Positions 1 to 13,879 of a stretch of 64,000 nt of DNA are shown here, piece by piece. The translations under genes and the position numbers were made by a program. Each line of letters begins with the position of its first letter. Position 1 is the stretch's first letter. Under the pieces are notes generated by a model. It was not told the DNA's origin and ran no database searches. It saw only the letters and a list, made by a program, of their open reading frames with translations. The stretch covers positions 3,342,744-3,406,743 of the forward strand of contig OZ007516.1 of NCBI GenBank assembly GCA_963931865.1. The letters run 5' to 3'. This DNA comes from Axinella damicornis (lineage: Eukaryota > Porifera > Demospongiae > Axinellida > Axinellidae).

Positions 1-430
1 TGGTTCGAATTATCTCGTAATGTAAACACGAACCGAACCGCACCGATCCGCTCCGTACTGGACCACCAAACTCCATCGAACTGGTTCGATTCGGAGCGTT
101 CCCGCCTCAAGTGTAAACGGAATCGAACCCGTTGGTAGGGCGTGGACGGGGGGCGTGACGGTTGCCAATAGTATCCGAACCAGATCACGAAGGGTCCGGT
201 TTCGAGACGAGGGGTTGTCATGGTGTTGTATATCGAATTCCCGAACGTATGACTAGTCTCGTGAGAATGCGGCCTGGGCATGTGACTAATGATGAACTTT
301 GACCCCGAATCACAGTACATGGAGCGCTTGGGCGGCGTAGTGTAGACGCACCTCCCAGATCGATCTGCGTCGAACCGGAGCGAATCCGCCCTTCTCGGTC
401 TGTAGTGTAAACGGGCTGTAAGTCTAGCGC
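1..430. repeat. probable transposon-derived sequence, no gene seen
   Basis: GC-richer than what follows and built from recurring GAACCG/GGAGCG words. The word TGTAAAC occurs near 21, 112 and 405 (GTGTAAACGG at the last two), which looks like degraded terminal repeats of a DNA transposon. No long open frame and no splice-supported exon. The assignment is a guess. Confidence 0.3.
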
Positions 431-493
431 GCGGCCCGCATCTTACTCCCGTTCCGCGTTCTGTTCCGTGTTCCATTCCGTTCCTGCTTTCAT

Positions 494-815
494 AGTTGCC
501 CGGAACCAAGGGAACCAAGGGAACCAGAGGAACCACAGGAACCTCAGGAATCACAGGAACCAAGGGAACCTGAGGAACCGCAGGAACCGCAGGAACCTGA
601 GGAACCACAGGAACCACAGGAACCACAGGAACCTGAGGAACCAAGGGAACCAGAGGAACCACAGGAACCAAGAGAACCAAGGGAACCACAGGAACCTGAG
701 GAACCACAGGAACCAAGAGAACCAAGGGAACCACAGGAACCTGAGGAACCACAGGAACCTGAAGGAACCACAGGAACCTGAAGGAACCACAGGACCCAAG
801 GAACCAGAGGAAACA
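494..815. repeat. 9-bp minisatellite (GGAACCNNN)
   Basis: About 35 head-to-tail copies of GGAACC followed by ACA, TGA, AAG or AGA. All frames are open on both strands only because the repeat unit is a multiple of three; the implied Asn/Arg- or Gly/Ser-rich peptides are not taken as genes. Confidence 0.85.
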
Positions 816-1788
816 GGGGAATGATTGTAATATGAGGAATTGCTAAGTCAGCATATTTCGTGATCCTTAAATGAAGTAACAACCATGATTAATACATTAA
901 CAGTATTTCATACAGTAACAATATATCATACGGCATTACATCAATGGTATATCATAGGACATTACATTAGTAAGTATTCAATCAGCTCTTCTTTGGCAAT
1001 GCATAAGCATTCCCTGGTCTTCACGTTGACACACTCATGGTGTTATACACCTGCACACTGATCCAGCACGCCATGCAGTCAGCAGCACAGATGGTTGTAT
1101 ACATTGATGAGAGCACTCTCATAGCAGTAGATAAATGTCTCAAGTATAGCACAAGTCGCTGCCAGTTGCATTGTTCGTTCCCGTTTCTATTGCTTCCTGT
1201 CTCCCACAATACTCCCTCTGGCAAAGCTTAATTCACTGAAGCCTCTCGGCCTCTCGTTGTTACTGTCTGGTATACGTAACTCCATTGCTGTAGTCATGGA
1301 TGGACTGCTGGCATGAACAGATGAAAGCACTGTCGCCTTCATTGTTGGTAGCCAGCACCGCTGTAGCCACTGAAGAGGTAGGTCCATGAGTGTTCTTCGT
1401 CCTTGTTGTACACATCAAAGAGGTCACAGTAGCTAGGCTTTGCAGGCAACAGCACGCATGATTTATTCATGACGCAAGAAAGTTTGCCAAAGATACAGTA
1501 ATTCGTACATACCTTAAGTTAAGTTAATTAAATAAACGATCCATACAGAGAAAGTACATGTTAATGTGGGGCTCGCTGGGGAGAGGGAGAGAGGGAGGGG
1601 AGGGGGAGAAGGGAGAGAGGGAGGGGAGGGCTATCAGGCTGGCTTGTCCCAATCACTCAAGTGCATTAACATAATTATGACCTACTGTACTGAAACTTTC
1701 AAGCCACTTATATCATGTCATCTATACAAGAGAGTTTGTCACTATTGTTAATGAAACTCGTACTTCGAAACTGTTTATTTTGTGATGT
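816..1788. other. no gene recognised
   Basis: Only short frames without splice-site support on either strand. Positions 1571-1630 are a purine-rich GGGAGA stretch. Exons of the downstream coiled-coil gene could be hidden here, but I could not identify any with confidence. Confidence 0.4.
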
Positions 1789-1797
1789 CACTTTGTG

Positions 1798-1870
1798 GCC
1801 ACACCCACATCCGCTCCATTATTGAAGAGAAATATGCTGTGGATGTCCTGCCAGAATTTAGCGTTACCAG
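1798..1870 (+). CDS. tentative upstream exon of the coiled-coil gene
   Basis: The frame reading ...IIEEKYAVDVLPEFSVT runs into a GTATGG donor after 1870 and ends in phase 2. That is exactly the phase needed by the acceptor at 2362/2363, giving ...SVTR-VAEQEAAL. The acceptor side is not clear because no pyrimidine tract followed by AG stands out, so the left border is arbitrary. Confidence 0.25.
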
Positions 1871-2189
1871 GTATGGAATGCATTATAATTCAGTCCTCAA
1901 AACTGACAGGAAAGGGGGGGAAATGGTACAAAATTGACCAGCTCAAAGAACGTAATGCATTCCGATGACCACATCAAAGGATAATAGGCCAGGAAATGGG
2001 GTAGGAGCATCCCTCTACCCCCCCCCCCCCGTGGGAGAAACAGTAGCCAATGGGAAGGTGTACTAAGGCCATAATGAAATAGCACTTCATAAAGCGGGAG
2101 CTTAGCAAGCTTCACTATCCAATCATCCAAGAACCATTATGCATCACAGTATAGGAGGGGATACTCATGTATGTATGATGTCTGCTCCC

Positions 2190-2345
2190 TCCCTCCCCAC
2201 TCCCCTCCCCCTCCCCACTCTTCCCCTTCCCCCTCCCCCTCCCCCTCTTCCCCCTCCCCCTCCCCCTCTTCCCCCTCCCCCTCCCCCCTCCCCTTCCCCA
2301 TCCCCCCTCCCCCTCTCCCCCTCCCTCTTCCCCTCCCCTCTCTCT
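2190..2345. repeat. C/T-rich minisatellite at a 3' splice site
   Basis: About 155 bases of nearly pure pyrimidine made of CCCCCTCCCC(CT)TCTTC units, ending 17 bases before the acceptor AG at 2361-2362. It acts as, or grew out of, the polypyrimidine tract of this intron. Long open frames here are low-complexity artefacts. Confidence 0.8.
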
Positions 2346-2362
2346 CCTCCTTCACTCCACAG

Positions 2363-3434
2363 GGTAGCAGAACAGGAGGCGGCACTGCAGGAGCAGGATA
2401 GGTGTGTGGAACAGCTCACTGCCAAACTGAGGCAGTATGAAGAAGAACTAGGAGAGAGAGATGAGGTGGCTACATGACTAACCCTTGCAGTTTTCGTCTT
2501 GGAACCTGATCTCATCCTTCCTCTCCCTCCTCATAGCTGGAAGTCCCCCCTCCACCTCCCCCTGGCATTTCCCTTGAGGAGGCAGAAGAACTGACGTCAA
2601 CCATCGATAGACTTGAGGGAGAGGCGTCGGAACTCAGAGCTGAACTGGCAGCAAAGGAGGACACCAACAAAAAGCTCAGTATGTAGGATTTCTCCTGTGG
2701 TCTTTTCTTCAGTCTACATTTCGGGGGTTGCACAGCCACTACGGGGTCATTTAGGGGTATGGGTGGTGCCACCCCCCTCCCCCTTACTTTATCATAATGC
2801 CCCCCCCCCCCCCCCCCCCTTGAAACAAGTTTGTAAATGAAACACTGCACTAATTGCAGGCAAAGTATGGCAACGATCTGAAATGCATGGGGGGAGGTAG
2901 CCTCGTTCCCAGGCCATTTTGGGAGGGAGAAACAGCCTGGCAACTTCCACGAGTTCAAACTGTAGCTATATGGACGTAATGTCACAGCAATTGCATACCT
3001 CATTCAAGCAGTGAAGTCCATGTGATATTTTCACCGGCTGAGAACGGTCCTTTCCTGCTTGTGGAAGCAACTGTTTGCGCAGGTTATATGACGGAAGGCA
3101 AGCAGAAGACGAACGAACAAAAGTCGTCGTGCAGAGCACCTACACTAGCGCGATCAGGCGATCAACTATTGTGATGAATGGGCGTGATTGCAATGTTTCA
3201 ACGCATGATGCAATTCGTTTACTGTTGTCATGTGACAGCGATCTGAAATCTGATTGGGTCTTCCAACTCTCTGGCAGCGGAAGTAACAGTTGCCAGGCCA
3301 TTTCTCCCTTCTAAAACGGCCTGGGAACGAGGCTAGGGGGGAGGGGGTTCAAGTCTCTGCCCCCCCCCCCCCCCCCCCCCCCCCAACCACCACCACCACC
3401 TCACATACATCATACACATAAGCATGGTTGCTTA

Positions 3435-3483
<49 letters not shown>

Positions 3484-6400
3484 AGCACGTCAGGTAGAGG
3501 TTCAGAGTCGTCAGCTGGAGGATGAGCGAGGGAAGGTGGCACAACTAAAGAGGGACATGGACAGTTTCCGCAGGAAGGCCAAAGCTGACCAGGAGAAGGC
3601 TGCCCGGATGGTAAGAGTGTGGGGGAATACGGATATTGGGGTGGATGTGAGTGCATAATCTCCCCGTAATGCTCCCTGGGTGATGAACTTTATGTTGTAG
3701 TCTGTACTTCCCTCTTAGTCAGCACTCATGTCAGGGCTCACAATAACAGGCTGACAACTGACAATTTCTGATCAATGGTGTTACCGACCACTTCAGTCAA
3801 ATGTGTCTTGCTATCTGGTCAATTTTGACCTGAATTCACTGTTTAACCGAACATCTGTCATATATGGCTTATCTCTGTCATATATGGCTTATGGTGAGCC
3901 TGCAGTAGGTGACTCTCTTCATGTTAATGTTAGTAGCTGCAAGAACAGCACACATGGCCAGCAGGAGTGCACAGACCATCTTCATGACTTGCCAGCAATC
4001 ACAGCTGCTTCCTCTGTAGTGTACTGCTTGTATTACTCTAGGTGATTGCACGCACAAAGATACAAACAAACAAAGGACAGTGGGTGCACAGTCTCATGCC
4101 CCATGCAGCAATAATGAAATTCATTGGAAATGGTGGGCTTTCATTAATTTTGTGAGTCCAACCTCTTTCCTTCAACCTCTTCAATGAGCAATAAACAACT
4201 TCAGAAGAAGCCTGACATGAGTGCGAAGAAGCCTGACTATGAGATGAGGATCAGGCTAGAGTTCACTGACTATACCAGCCAGACATTACAATATCTATAC
4301 AGGTGACCCTGATACTGGTGACCCTGGTACTGATACCGATGACACTGGTACTGATACCGGTGACACTGGTACTGATACCGGTGACACTGGTACTGATACC
4401 GGTGACCCCATTGCAGTTCCAACGTCTGTTGATACGAGTGATTATGAAATGATGTAAGCACTGAGACAGAATTCAAGCAGTTTGATGATCTCATCCAGAT
4501 ACATTGCAAAGCACGAAGGTGCCACAAGAGCCCATCCTGATAACTGAAAAATGAAGGCTAACAAAATCTGTGCAAACCTCTATGCCCTTGCCTTCGGTAG
4601 CATGTAATTGTGCTATCATAATATTGGCCGGACAGGGTTTTTTACTTCCTATGGCCATGCTATGAGATGCTGTCCAACTCCAGAGCTTAGAAGAAAGACC
4701 CATGCTCAAGGGCGGCGGAACAAGGGGCTCTGCCGAACTGCTTCACATGTGATGTCTGATGTCTGGTTAATGATTGCATTCGGCCACGTGACAGACACCC
4801 CCCCCCCCCCCCCCCCCCCCCCCCACCACCAGAATGGCGCACCCTATAGTAGCTAGCTCGACGTCTCTCTACAGCATCGATCCTCGGAACTTACAGTGCA
4901 AAGCACGAAGGTGCCACAAGAGCCCATCCTGATAACTGAAAAATGAAGGTGAATTTTTTTTGCGCACTTTGCACGGACTGATCGACACTACACACCTCTA
5001 TACGCTACCTTCGGCTGCGTGCAATTGTGTCCCTGCCTCAGCCCCCCCATCTTATTCGTCACTGCCTGTGCTCCTCTTTTGAGAAAACTCAACTACTCAA
5101 CAAGAAGAAAGGATCCACCCCCCAAGACCTCTACAATCAACTGCTGTCATCAGGTGGACACACACCCCTTCTACACGGCCTTTCTAAGGTACAAACACCT
5201 GAGATTCCACTATGCCCTACTGTGTGGTTTGTGAACTCTCCCTCATATCAGCTCTCCAAGCACTTGACAAGAATTTTGTCCTCTCTCAACTTCCCATATT
5301 AATTTTGAGAGTTTGCATCTTTCATCCGCCACCTGTCTCTCCAAGCAGAGGTGTCCTTTGACTTTTGTGTTGTTTCTCACCAATGTACCTGTCGATCTGG
5401 CATTGGGCATTGGCCACTGGAGATAGCAGGAAGATCTGTCTCTCTCCCTCTATACTTGGTGGGTATGAGACTACGGACTGCGCTGGTCTCACTAGAGCAC
5501 TCACGCTTTCGTGCATGCCCACGTGATAAGATTTTTTGTAAGGTCAAAACTGGTAGCTATGGCCATGACAGTGAGTGTCTTTTCATCTCAGCTCCACACT
5601 CAAACTCACACTACATGTACACTCAAGCACGCACACACATGGCCAGGCACACACATGGCCAGGCCACACATGGCCAGGCACACACATGGCCAGGCCACAC
5701 ATGGCCAGGCACACACATGCACACATATGCATGCAGGCAGGCAGGCAGGCGTGCAGGAAGGCATGAGGCATGTTGAGGCAGACCTCAGGTGGGAGGTAGG
5801 AGTGGTCTGTGATCTAGTGTGGTCTGTGATCTGGTGTGATGACAAGCCTGGGTACCAGCTTGGTGGCTCTAGCTACTGCACAAATTGATTTGAGGGTGCT
5901 CAGACAACTATTCATAGGCAGCTGTTCTTTGGACTGCACGGTACCTGTGAACTGCATGTCCTGTGAACTGCATGCCCTGCACGTGAACTGCATGCCCTGT
6001 GAACTGCATGCCCTGCACACCTGCACTGCATGCCCTGCACACCTGCACTGCATGCCCTGCACACCTGCACTGCATGCCCTGCACACCTGCACTGCATGCC
6101 CTGTGAACTACATGCCCTGTGAACTGCATGCCCTGTGAACTGCATGCCCTGTGAACTGCATGCCCTTAGTGCAAGTGTGTGTCTCTTATGGGATGCTTGT
6201 TGCAGTTGTCTAATAACAGTCACATACTATTGGAGGTCTAACTCACTGCACATGGTGATCCTATGATTATTGGTGCATGCACAGCAGGGTTAAAGCAATG
6301 CCTTTGTCTGTCTGTCTGTCTGTCTGTCTCTGTCTGTTGTGTGTTAGTCTTGGTCCCAGACCCAACCAACCCCAGCACCGATCGCTTTTAGTATCACGCG

Positions 6401-9400
6401 CGGGGAAGCGATACACGCGCTGGATAAACGGTCTGGGAACGAGACTAGTTGTGTGTCTGTGCCTGTCGCCAAGAAATACTGAAGCCAAGCAGGCTAGGCA
6501 AAGCATTTATAGACGTTACTCATTACTAAACAATGAACAGAATCATACTGTGACGTTCCTGTACCTGATACAAGTCAAGTTATTTATGCCAGTATTTCAG
6601 CTACTTCCTATTATCAGTTTCCTGGCTCCACCCCTTTTAAAATCACACATGGTAGTACCTTTCTTTGTAGTTAGTTGTTCAGTAATTGTCTAGTGCAACT
6701 CCTTTCAAGTTCATTGACCACACACTTATCGGGAAGGAATGCCATCACAGCTAGAAGTGCCTGCAGGACATATACCCCGCGCTTGTTGAGTATGATGGCT
6801 TGCAACTTGTGAACAGCAGTGGTACGATGACACTGAGGTTTCCATTGGCAATTCGTCTGATTGCCATCATCACTGCAAGACAGCATTGCGATATACAGTT
6901 GACAAGCCCACGACTAAGATGATTCTGCTGCTTAAAACAGTAGACTGATTAATGTTTGGACCTGCAAACCTCAGAGACAGCTTCATTGGACAGCGAGTCA
7001 CAGTTTCACTTGACTGTATTGCTACTCATCGTTACAATACCCCCTAGCCTTGTTCCCAGGCCCGAGAGAGGGAGGAGAAAGGGCCTGGTTTCCACTGTTT
7101 GCGCATGCACTTAATTATCTGTAACCGTAACGCGTATTCGTAAGGGAGAGGGTGCAAATGACGTCTTCGTAGTCACATGGTCGAGGTGTGACGCTACCTA
7201 TTTTGCTAACACTGGTCCTCCATCCGCGAGATGAGGGGCGACACAACCACTATTGCACTGCCACCAGCAACAGACTTACCGGACATTCTTTATTCAAAAC
7301 AAACAGAAGAGTCAGGTAGCATACTGACTCCACCCGGTCGGTGCGACGATAGCCACACAAAAACATCCAATTGCAGGTTGCTGTTCTAGCTCAATTCAGG
7401 AGCGCCTTGCCGCCTGAGGACATAGGAGAGCACGATCGAGAGCTGTTGTAATGCACGCAACTACTAAGTACTCGCTAGCTACAAGTTAACTGACAGATCA
7501 CGTTATCCACTTCGACGTCACAAGTGTACAAACATAATCGAACGTCCACGGTGCCGGTGGAATTCCACCGCTAGTTAGCGCATGCGCAAACAGTGTAAAC
7601 CAGGCCCTTTTCTCCTCGCCGTCTCGGGCCTGGGAACGAGGCTAAATACCCCCTAGCAAAGCATCTGCACGGTAACCAATGATGTCATTTCTACATGCAA
7701 TGAGGTAATACTACTGTGACTATTATGAATTCTCACACGTAATGTAGCGAGGTGCAACAAACACACAGTGTATTATTCAACTGCACCTGTTTGGTATGCA
7801 CTGTATGCAGGCTGAGAACCAGCTGGCAGCCTTGGAGAGAGACATGAAGGAGAAAATGGAGTCTGCAGAGAAGGAGGCAAGTAGCTAGCTCATTTATTAG
7901 CTAATTTAGCTGCTTGTTGCAGACCTTGTTACCTTGTTAGTGTTATTGGCTTAAGGTTACGGGATACTCGTGCGCGCGCCGTGCGAAATGTATTGGGAAA
8001 TGCATACTTAAGCTCGCTAACCAAGAATCTCCGGTACGAAAAGCGTGAGCAACTTGTTTCTGGAGGTGGAGGTGCGCTGTCACAAGGTGCAGGGCATGAT
8101 GGAAGCTTTTACCGATACGCTGTATAGCCGTGCAAAAACGAGCAGTTCAGTTCACCAAAAAGCCGTATTTACCACTTTTCTTGAGCGAGACAGCAGATAA
8201 ATTTGCCAAGGATTATGCTATCAAAAAAAAAGCTTCCGTCATGCCCTGCACCTTGTGACAGCGCACCTCCACCGCCAGAGTGCCAGAAGCCAAGATGGTC
8301 GTCGATCGCCTCGATCGTGAAACCGACTGATTGGCCACGTTTTTTTCTGAACGCTTGGAAGTAGAAATACAACACTAACTATGGAGGTGCAGCGGACCTT
8401 AGGCTTCATAAATATCGAGACACTTCTGGAGCTGCACCTTACTGTCAGCGAGAAAGCTAGAGGTGGCACACAGAAACAAATAGCAGTAAGCATTCTGTAT
8501 AAACTGTACTGTAACGCTTCTGAAGAACATACACAAGTTTAAATTTACAGCACAGAGCCTTTCTCTATCCCTTGTTCACTCTGTAGAGTTCTGTTCGACT
8601 TCTCTGAAGCTTATAAAACACAGTAAAAGCCTTTATAAAGGGATACACATCACGTGACATTAATTATTTCCGCGTTGGGAATAATAATATGTGACCCTCT
8701 CAGCATAAACGACCCATTCACTGCATTTTGTCAAAACTGAGATTATACCATAATCGGTTAATTATTACTAGCTCCAATGGTATACGACACCCTCTAGTTG
8801 CTTGGGCACGGTCTCCAGTTGCTAGGGCACCTCCCCTAGGTGCTAGGGCACGTCCCCCAGTTGCTAGGGCACCTCCCCTAGGTGCTAGGGCACGCCCCCC
8901 AGTTGCTAGGGCACCTCCCCTAGTTGCTAGGGCACGCCCCCCAGTTGCTAGTACACGCCCCCCAGTTGCTAGTACAGTATGTGCCCCAGTTACTGGGGGC
9001 ACGCCCCCCAGTTGCTAGGGCACGGCCTCCAGTTGCTTGGACACCACCTCTTGTTGCTAGTGCATGGCCTCCAGTTGCTAGCAGTTGCTAGTGCCAGTTA
9101 CTAGGGCACGGTCCCTATTGCTAGTGTGCATTAGTAGAGCATGCGCCCCAGTTACTGGTCCAGGAGGCACAGCCCCCAGTTGCTAGGGCACGGCCTCCAG
9201 TTACACGGCCCCTTGTTGCTAGTGCACTTCCCCCATCCTAGCTACAACCCTGGTTGTGTCATGTTGCGTGGGCAGATCAAAAACGTCTAATGCATAGGGC
9301 CTATGGCCACAGGGGTGGCTGGTGGCCTAGCGGTTAAAGCATCCGACTGCTAATCTAAAGGTTGCAGGTTCGAATCCCACCATTGCCATAGGAGAGATTT

Positions 9401-12400
9401 TCTTTCTCTCCTAGGAGTTGACTCAGCTCTACCCTTAAAAATGAGTAGGTGTGTTCTTGAAGGTGTTTCACCTGATACAGTTCACACCGCATCCTTCGGA
9501 GGGGATGTAAAGCCGTTGGTCCCGGGGTTCTGGTTAATATTAGCATTCATGCTATTCCGGTTACCTCGTTAGCCACTCTACATGGTGGTTTCTCATAAAA
9601 TAAAGGCAGCGCCAGTGCTACAAAGGTCAGTGTTACAACTGGTTGTAACACTGAGGTTGGACATTAACAGGGATTCTGTTCTCAACTAAGCAGACAAGCA
9701 GATTCATGCTTGCATGCCTGGGAAGCCCTAGCCCACTCAACATGAGTTATAACACACCTACTCGGGCAGTATCTGATTTACAATCACTCCTGTGGTGGCC
9801 CTGGAGGTCACGTCTAATGCATAGGGCCTATGGCCTAATGACGTAATACCCAATGCGCAATACCTAATACACGATAGACTTAATACCTGACACCCGATGC
9901 ATAATACGCCTAATACCTATGACCTAACGCGCAATACCCAATACGCGACAGACGTAATACCTGATACCCGATACACAATATGCCTAATACCTACGACCTA
10001 ATGCCGCAATACCCAAAGCGTAATACCTAATACCCAACACGGAATAGCCCTAATGTCGCAATGCCCCGCAATTGGGGCTCACTAAGTTCGCACGATCTGA
10101 GGATATGATGTCATCGCAAGAATGAACCCTGACCTTGCGATGGATGCCAACTTCGATGACCTCCACCTGTACCTGTTGTGAAGAATGGCGTAGCTACTAC
10201 GGAAGCTTCACCTTGGGCTTTAGAAGTGGGCTGTACTAAGAGAACCTGGAGAAGACGCCAGTGTCTTCATCGTAACAACTTCTGGCACCAGAACTTCTCG
10301 CAAGAAAAACAGGAATGTTGTAGCTAGCTATCTTGTGTAGGGACTCCAGTGTTGTCAGAAAATTGACTGGCAAGTAAGGAGTTAGCTAGTTTCCAACCAA
10401 CGGGGACGTTATCAATCATGTTTGCCTGTTTGAATGGATGAACAATTTGTGCGTGGAAGTGTGCGTGTATGTTGGTGGGCTATAATAAATATAGATTCGT
10501 CGTCCAGAAGAGGCTCAACAGTATGAGATGTATATGACATGATTGTATATAGCTAGGAGATATGCTAGCCTAGGACACAAGGTAGCCTCTGAGAGAAGAC
10601 TTTGGCTGAACTGTACATAAGCAAGTTAGTTGCAAAACAGAAATAGGCAATTACAGAGTGTGTGTGCGGGGGGAGTGTTTGAGTCTCAGCTCAATGAGGT
10701 ACAAATGTGGAATGAACACACATGCAATTCACATCTTCGGCAGAATTGTTTCAACATAGCAAAGGTATCGGCCAGAGATTTCATTTGCTGAAATGGTTGT
10801 CCCAGGGAGCAAATTTCAAGGGGACTGAAAGGTCTCAGTTGGGTGAATTTTCTGGAGAGCCTCACTGGTGTTGGTAGGGACAAGTTTGAGAGAGCGGTCT
10901 TTGTGCTGAGATCTTGCCAGGGTGGTGCTGTTGATCATCAGTGTCACAGGAGGAGAGTCAGAGGCTCTCCACGAGTCGATATATATATCTCCATACAGCT
11001 GTGCAGTTAAGGATATCTCCTGACAGACACTGGAGAATTTATCTCACAATCAGTCTCCTAGCTAGCTACATGTTTCATTGATATATAGCTAGATAGCTAG
11101 CCTGAAGAAATTCTTACGATGAAGCTCCGGAATTCTTACGATGAAGACACCGGCGTCTTCTCCAGGTTCTCTTAGTACAGCCCACTTCTAAAGCCCACTT
11201 CCCCAACTGTGGATATTGCATGATGCAAGGACACTTGTTACGTCAAGGCCATAGGATCTCACATACCCGCATCAGGAACTGTCTTCATAGAATTGATCCC
11301 GACCACACCACCTTTCGTTTGCGCGAGGGGGTCGGATATCCTACATGATCCCAGTGGTCTCTGCTCACTTGGTAGGAACAGACAATGCGCTGAATCACTG
11401 CACAAAGACCAGCATGTAATTCCTGTTGTTAGCTACCTGCCTTGATCCCAATTCCAACTTTTCAATCCGATTGGGAACGAGACATGAGTTGAGACCGCTT
11501 GCGTGAAGTCGAAGTTCGTACCACTTGCTTGACCAAACCGCTTGCGTATAGTTTTGACCGCTTGCGTATAGTTTTGACCGCTTGCGTATAGTTTTGACCA
11601 CTTGCATGAAGTTTATGCCGCTTGCATGAAGTTTCCAACTGCTTGCATTTCTTTTGGACCGCTTGCAAATAGTTTTTGAACCGCTTGCATGAAGTTTAAA
11701 CCACTTGCATTTCTTTTGGACCACTTGCATAAAGTTATGGACCGCTTGCATGAAGTTACGAACGCTCGCATCGGGGATATCGATTTTTGACACTGATATC
11801 ACTCACACCATATAATGTAGCAGGGATTCCTTCTGGTGAGGTGAATGAATAACACAGCTGGACTGTGACTGTGTTAGCAGGGATTCTTCCCCGAGGAAAT
11901 TGAATGAATAACACAGCTGGACTGTGACTGTGTTAGCAGGGATTCCTTTGAATGGGTAGATTGAATGAATAACAGCTGGACTGTGACTGTGTTAGCAGGG
12001 ATTCCTCCACGAGGAAATTGAATGAATAATTATCCCATTTGGACTGTGACTGTGGTAGTAGGTTGAATACATAGTAGTAGTTGTAGGGATTCCTTCCATG
12101 TGCTCAAATCTTCAAGGCAGCATGATGGTTGATGCAAACCACACAACATGCACACACAACAGGAACATGCAATATGCACGCATGCATGTCCAACCATTCA
12201 CACCCACATGCAGGCACACACACGTACACATGCACTAGTAGAATGCAGGACATTGGAGGGGAGCCTGAGCTAAGTGCATAGTCTAATTATGTATGCTTGC
12301 AAGGAGCAGTTGCATTGACATGATTGTCATCATAATGTGACCGGGCAATGAGCACAGAAATAATGGCACTCTTGAAACATACACTCGTGCACATCACAGC

Positions 12401-13832
12401 AACTGTGAGCGAGTCAGGTTAGCGTTTATAGCCTATATAGCAGCAATGTAGCTAGGCTAACCGGTACGTGTAGGTCCACGCGCTGTCTCCGTCTTTGTCA
12501 GTGTCGCCGAGGAGGAAGAATGTTCATGATGCTATGTCCACGAGTGGTCTCCGTCTTTGTTGTCGCCATCGTTCGTCGAACAGGTAGCTAGACGGTTCGT
12601 CGAGTTCGTTGAATTTGAATATTATTGTGCACGTGCAAGGGAAATTCGCTGATTTAAATTTACGGTATTTGCAAGATCCAAGCAAACAAGCAAGCAAGCA
12701 AGCAAACATACACACGCTCTGCGCAATGAAGTCACGCTAGTGTGGGGCTCGCTCAGGCTCGCCCCAATTATTACCACACACATGCACAATGTGCACATAA
12801 TCACATATAAGCCCTACCACCTTTAAGCTGTTACATATTTTGGACTAGTGAATGCAACCTCACGCAAATCAATTATAGGCACCCTGTACGTATTATCAAT
12901 CAATTATCGGCACCCTGTACGTATTATCGTCACTGCCTAGTACTCCCATAGATAATCCTAGGTCAATTATCGGCACATGCTGATGTCATCGACCCACCTC
13001 CATCCCCTGAGGGCCACAAAAATCCACCACAAATCCCCCAGGTTCATGACCATTCTATCTATCACCCAGTGAAAAAAAAACACCAAAGCATGCAACCCCT
13101 TCAATATATGAATTTTTGAATAAAATTCGTTCATCACACTACACAGTAAAAGCATGACAATTCTCTTTCAGTATGTGGCACATTCGTGGAGCCATCTCTT
13201 GCACACGCACTCCACCCATTCTGATCCAGCACAGTCATGCTAGTCATCCTCAAAAGTCTGATCCAGTGGCAGGAGAGGATCCAAGGTCGTGGTCTCCCCC
13301 ATGGTGGTCTCCCCCGTGGTACTTTTGATTAGACATGAACAGCCCTACAACATAAAATGGCTAAAAGGACAGTATATGACACCCAGTTATAACCTTTTAA
13401 ACAAAGACAAACCTTCTGCAAAGCTTTAGTCTTGTAAACAGCTTGCGCGACAATGACGTAGGGCGAACAGAATCCATATTTTCGCCGCTTACTCTCCTTT
13501 TACTAAGCGCCGATAATTGGTATGTCGGGTGCCGATAATAAGGTCATGCCGATAATTGATGGTTTAATCTACACACACACACACCCACATACACACACAC
13601 ACTGTCACACACACAATCAGGCTGCACGCAAGGCTCAGGAGCAGTCTGACCTACAGAGGATGCGTGACCAGGCACGCATCCAGGAGGAACTGGCCAGAAG
13701 GAGGAACATGGAGGAGGAGCTGAGGGCCCAACAGCTGCAGCAACAAGGGACGGTGGTGGAGGGAGACCTGGAGAAGCTGCAGAGGTTGGAGCAACAACAG
13801 AGAGCAGAGATCGAGAGGTGGGGAAGGGGAAC

Positions 13833-13879
<47 letters not shown>

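Noticed and set aside
468..882. Asn/Arg-rich and Gly/Ser/Cys-rich open frames
   Set aside because: Produced by a 9-bp minisatellite that keeps several frames open on both strands; no splice or start context.
4100..4260. extra coiled-coil exon (QKKPDMSAKKPDYEMR)
   Set aside because: No acceptor or usable donor; phase chain of neighbouring exons is complete without it.
8785..9230. CRISPR-like array
   Set aside because: Repeats are contiguous and degenerate, without unique spacers, in a eukaryotic intron.
9314..9388. functional tRNA-Ser gene
   Set aside because: A and B boxes are present but the acceptor stem does not pair and a SINE body follows directly.
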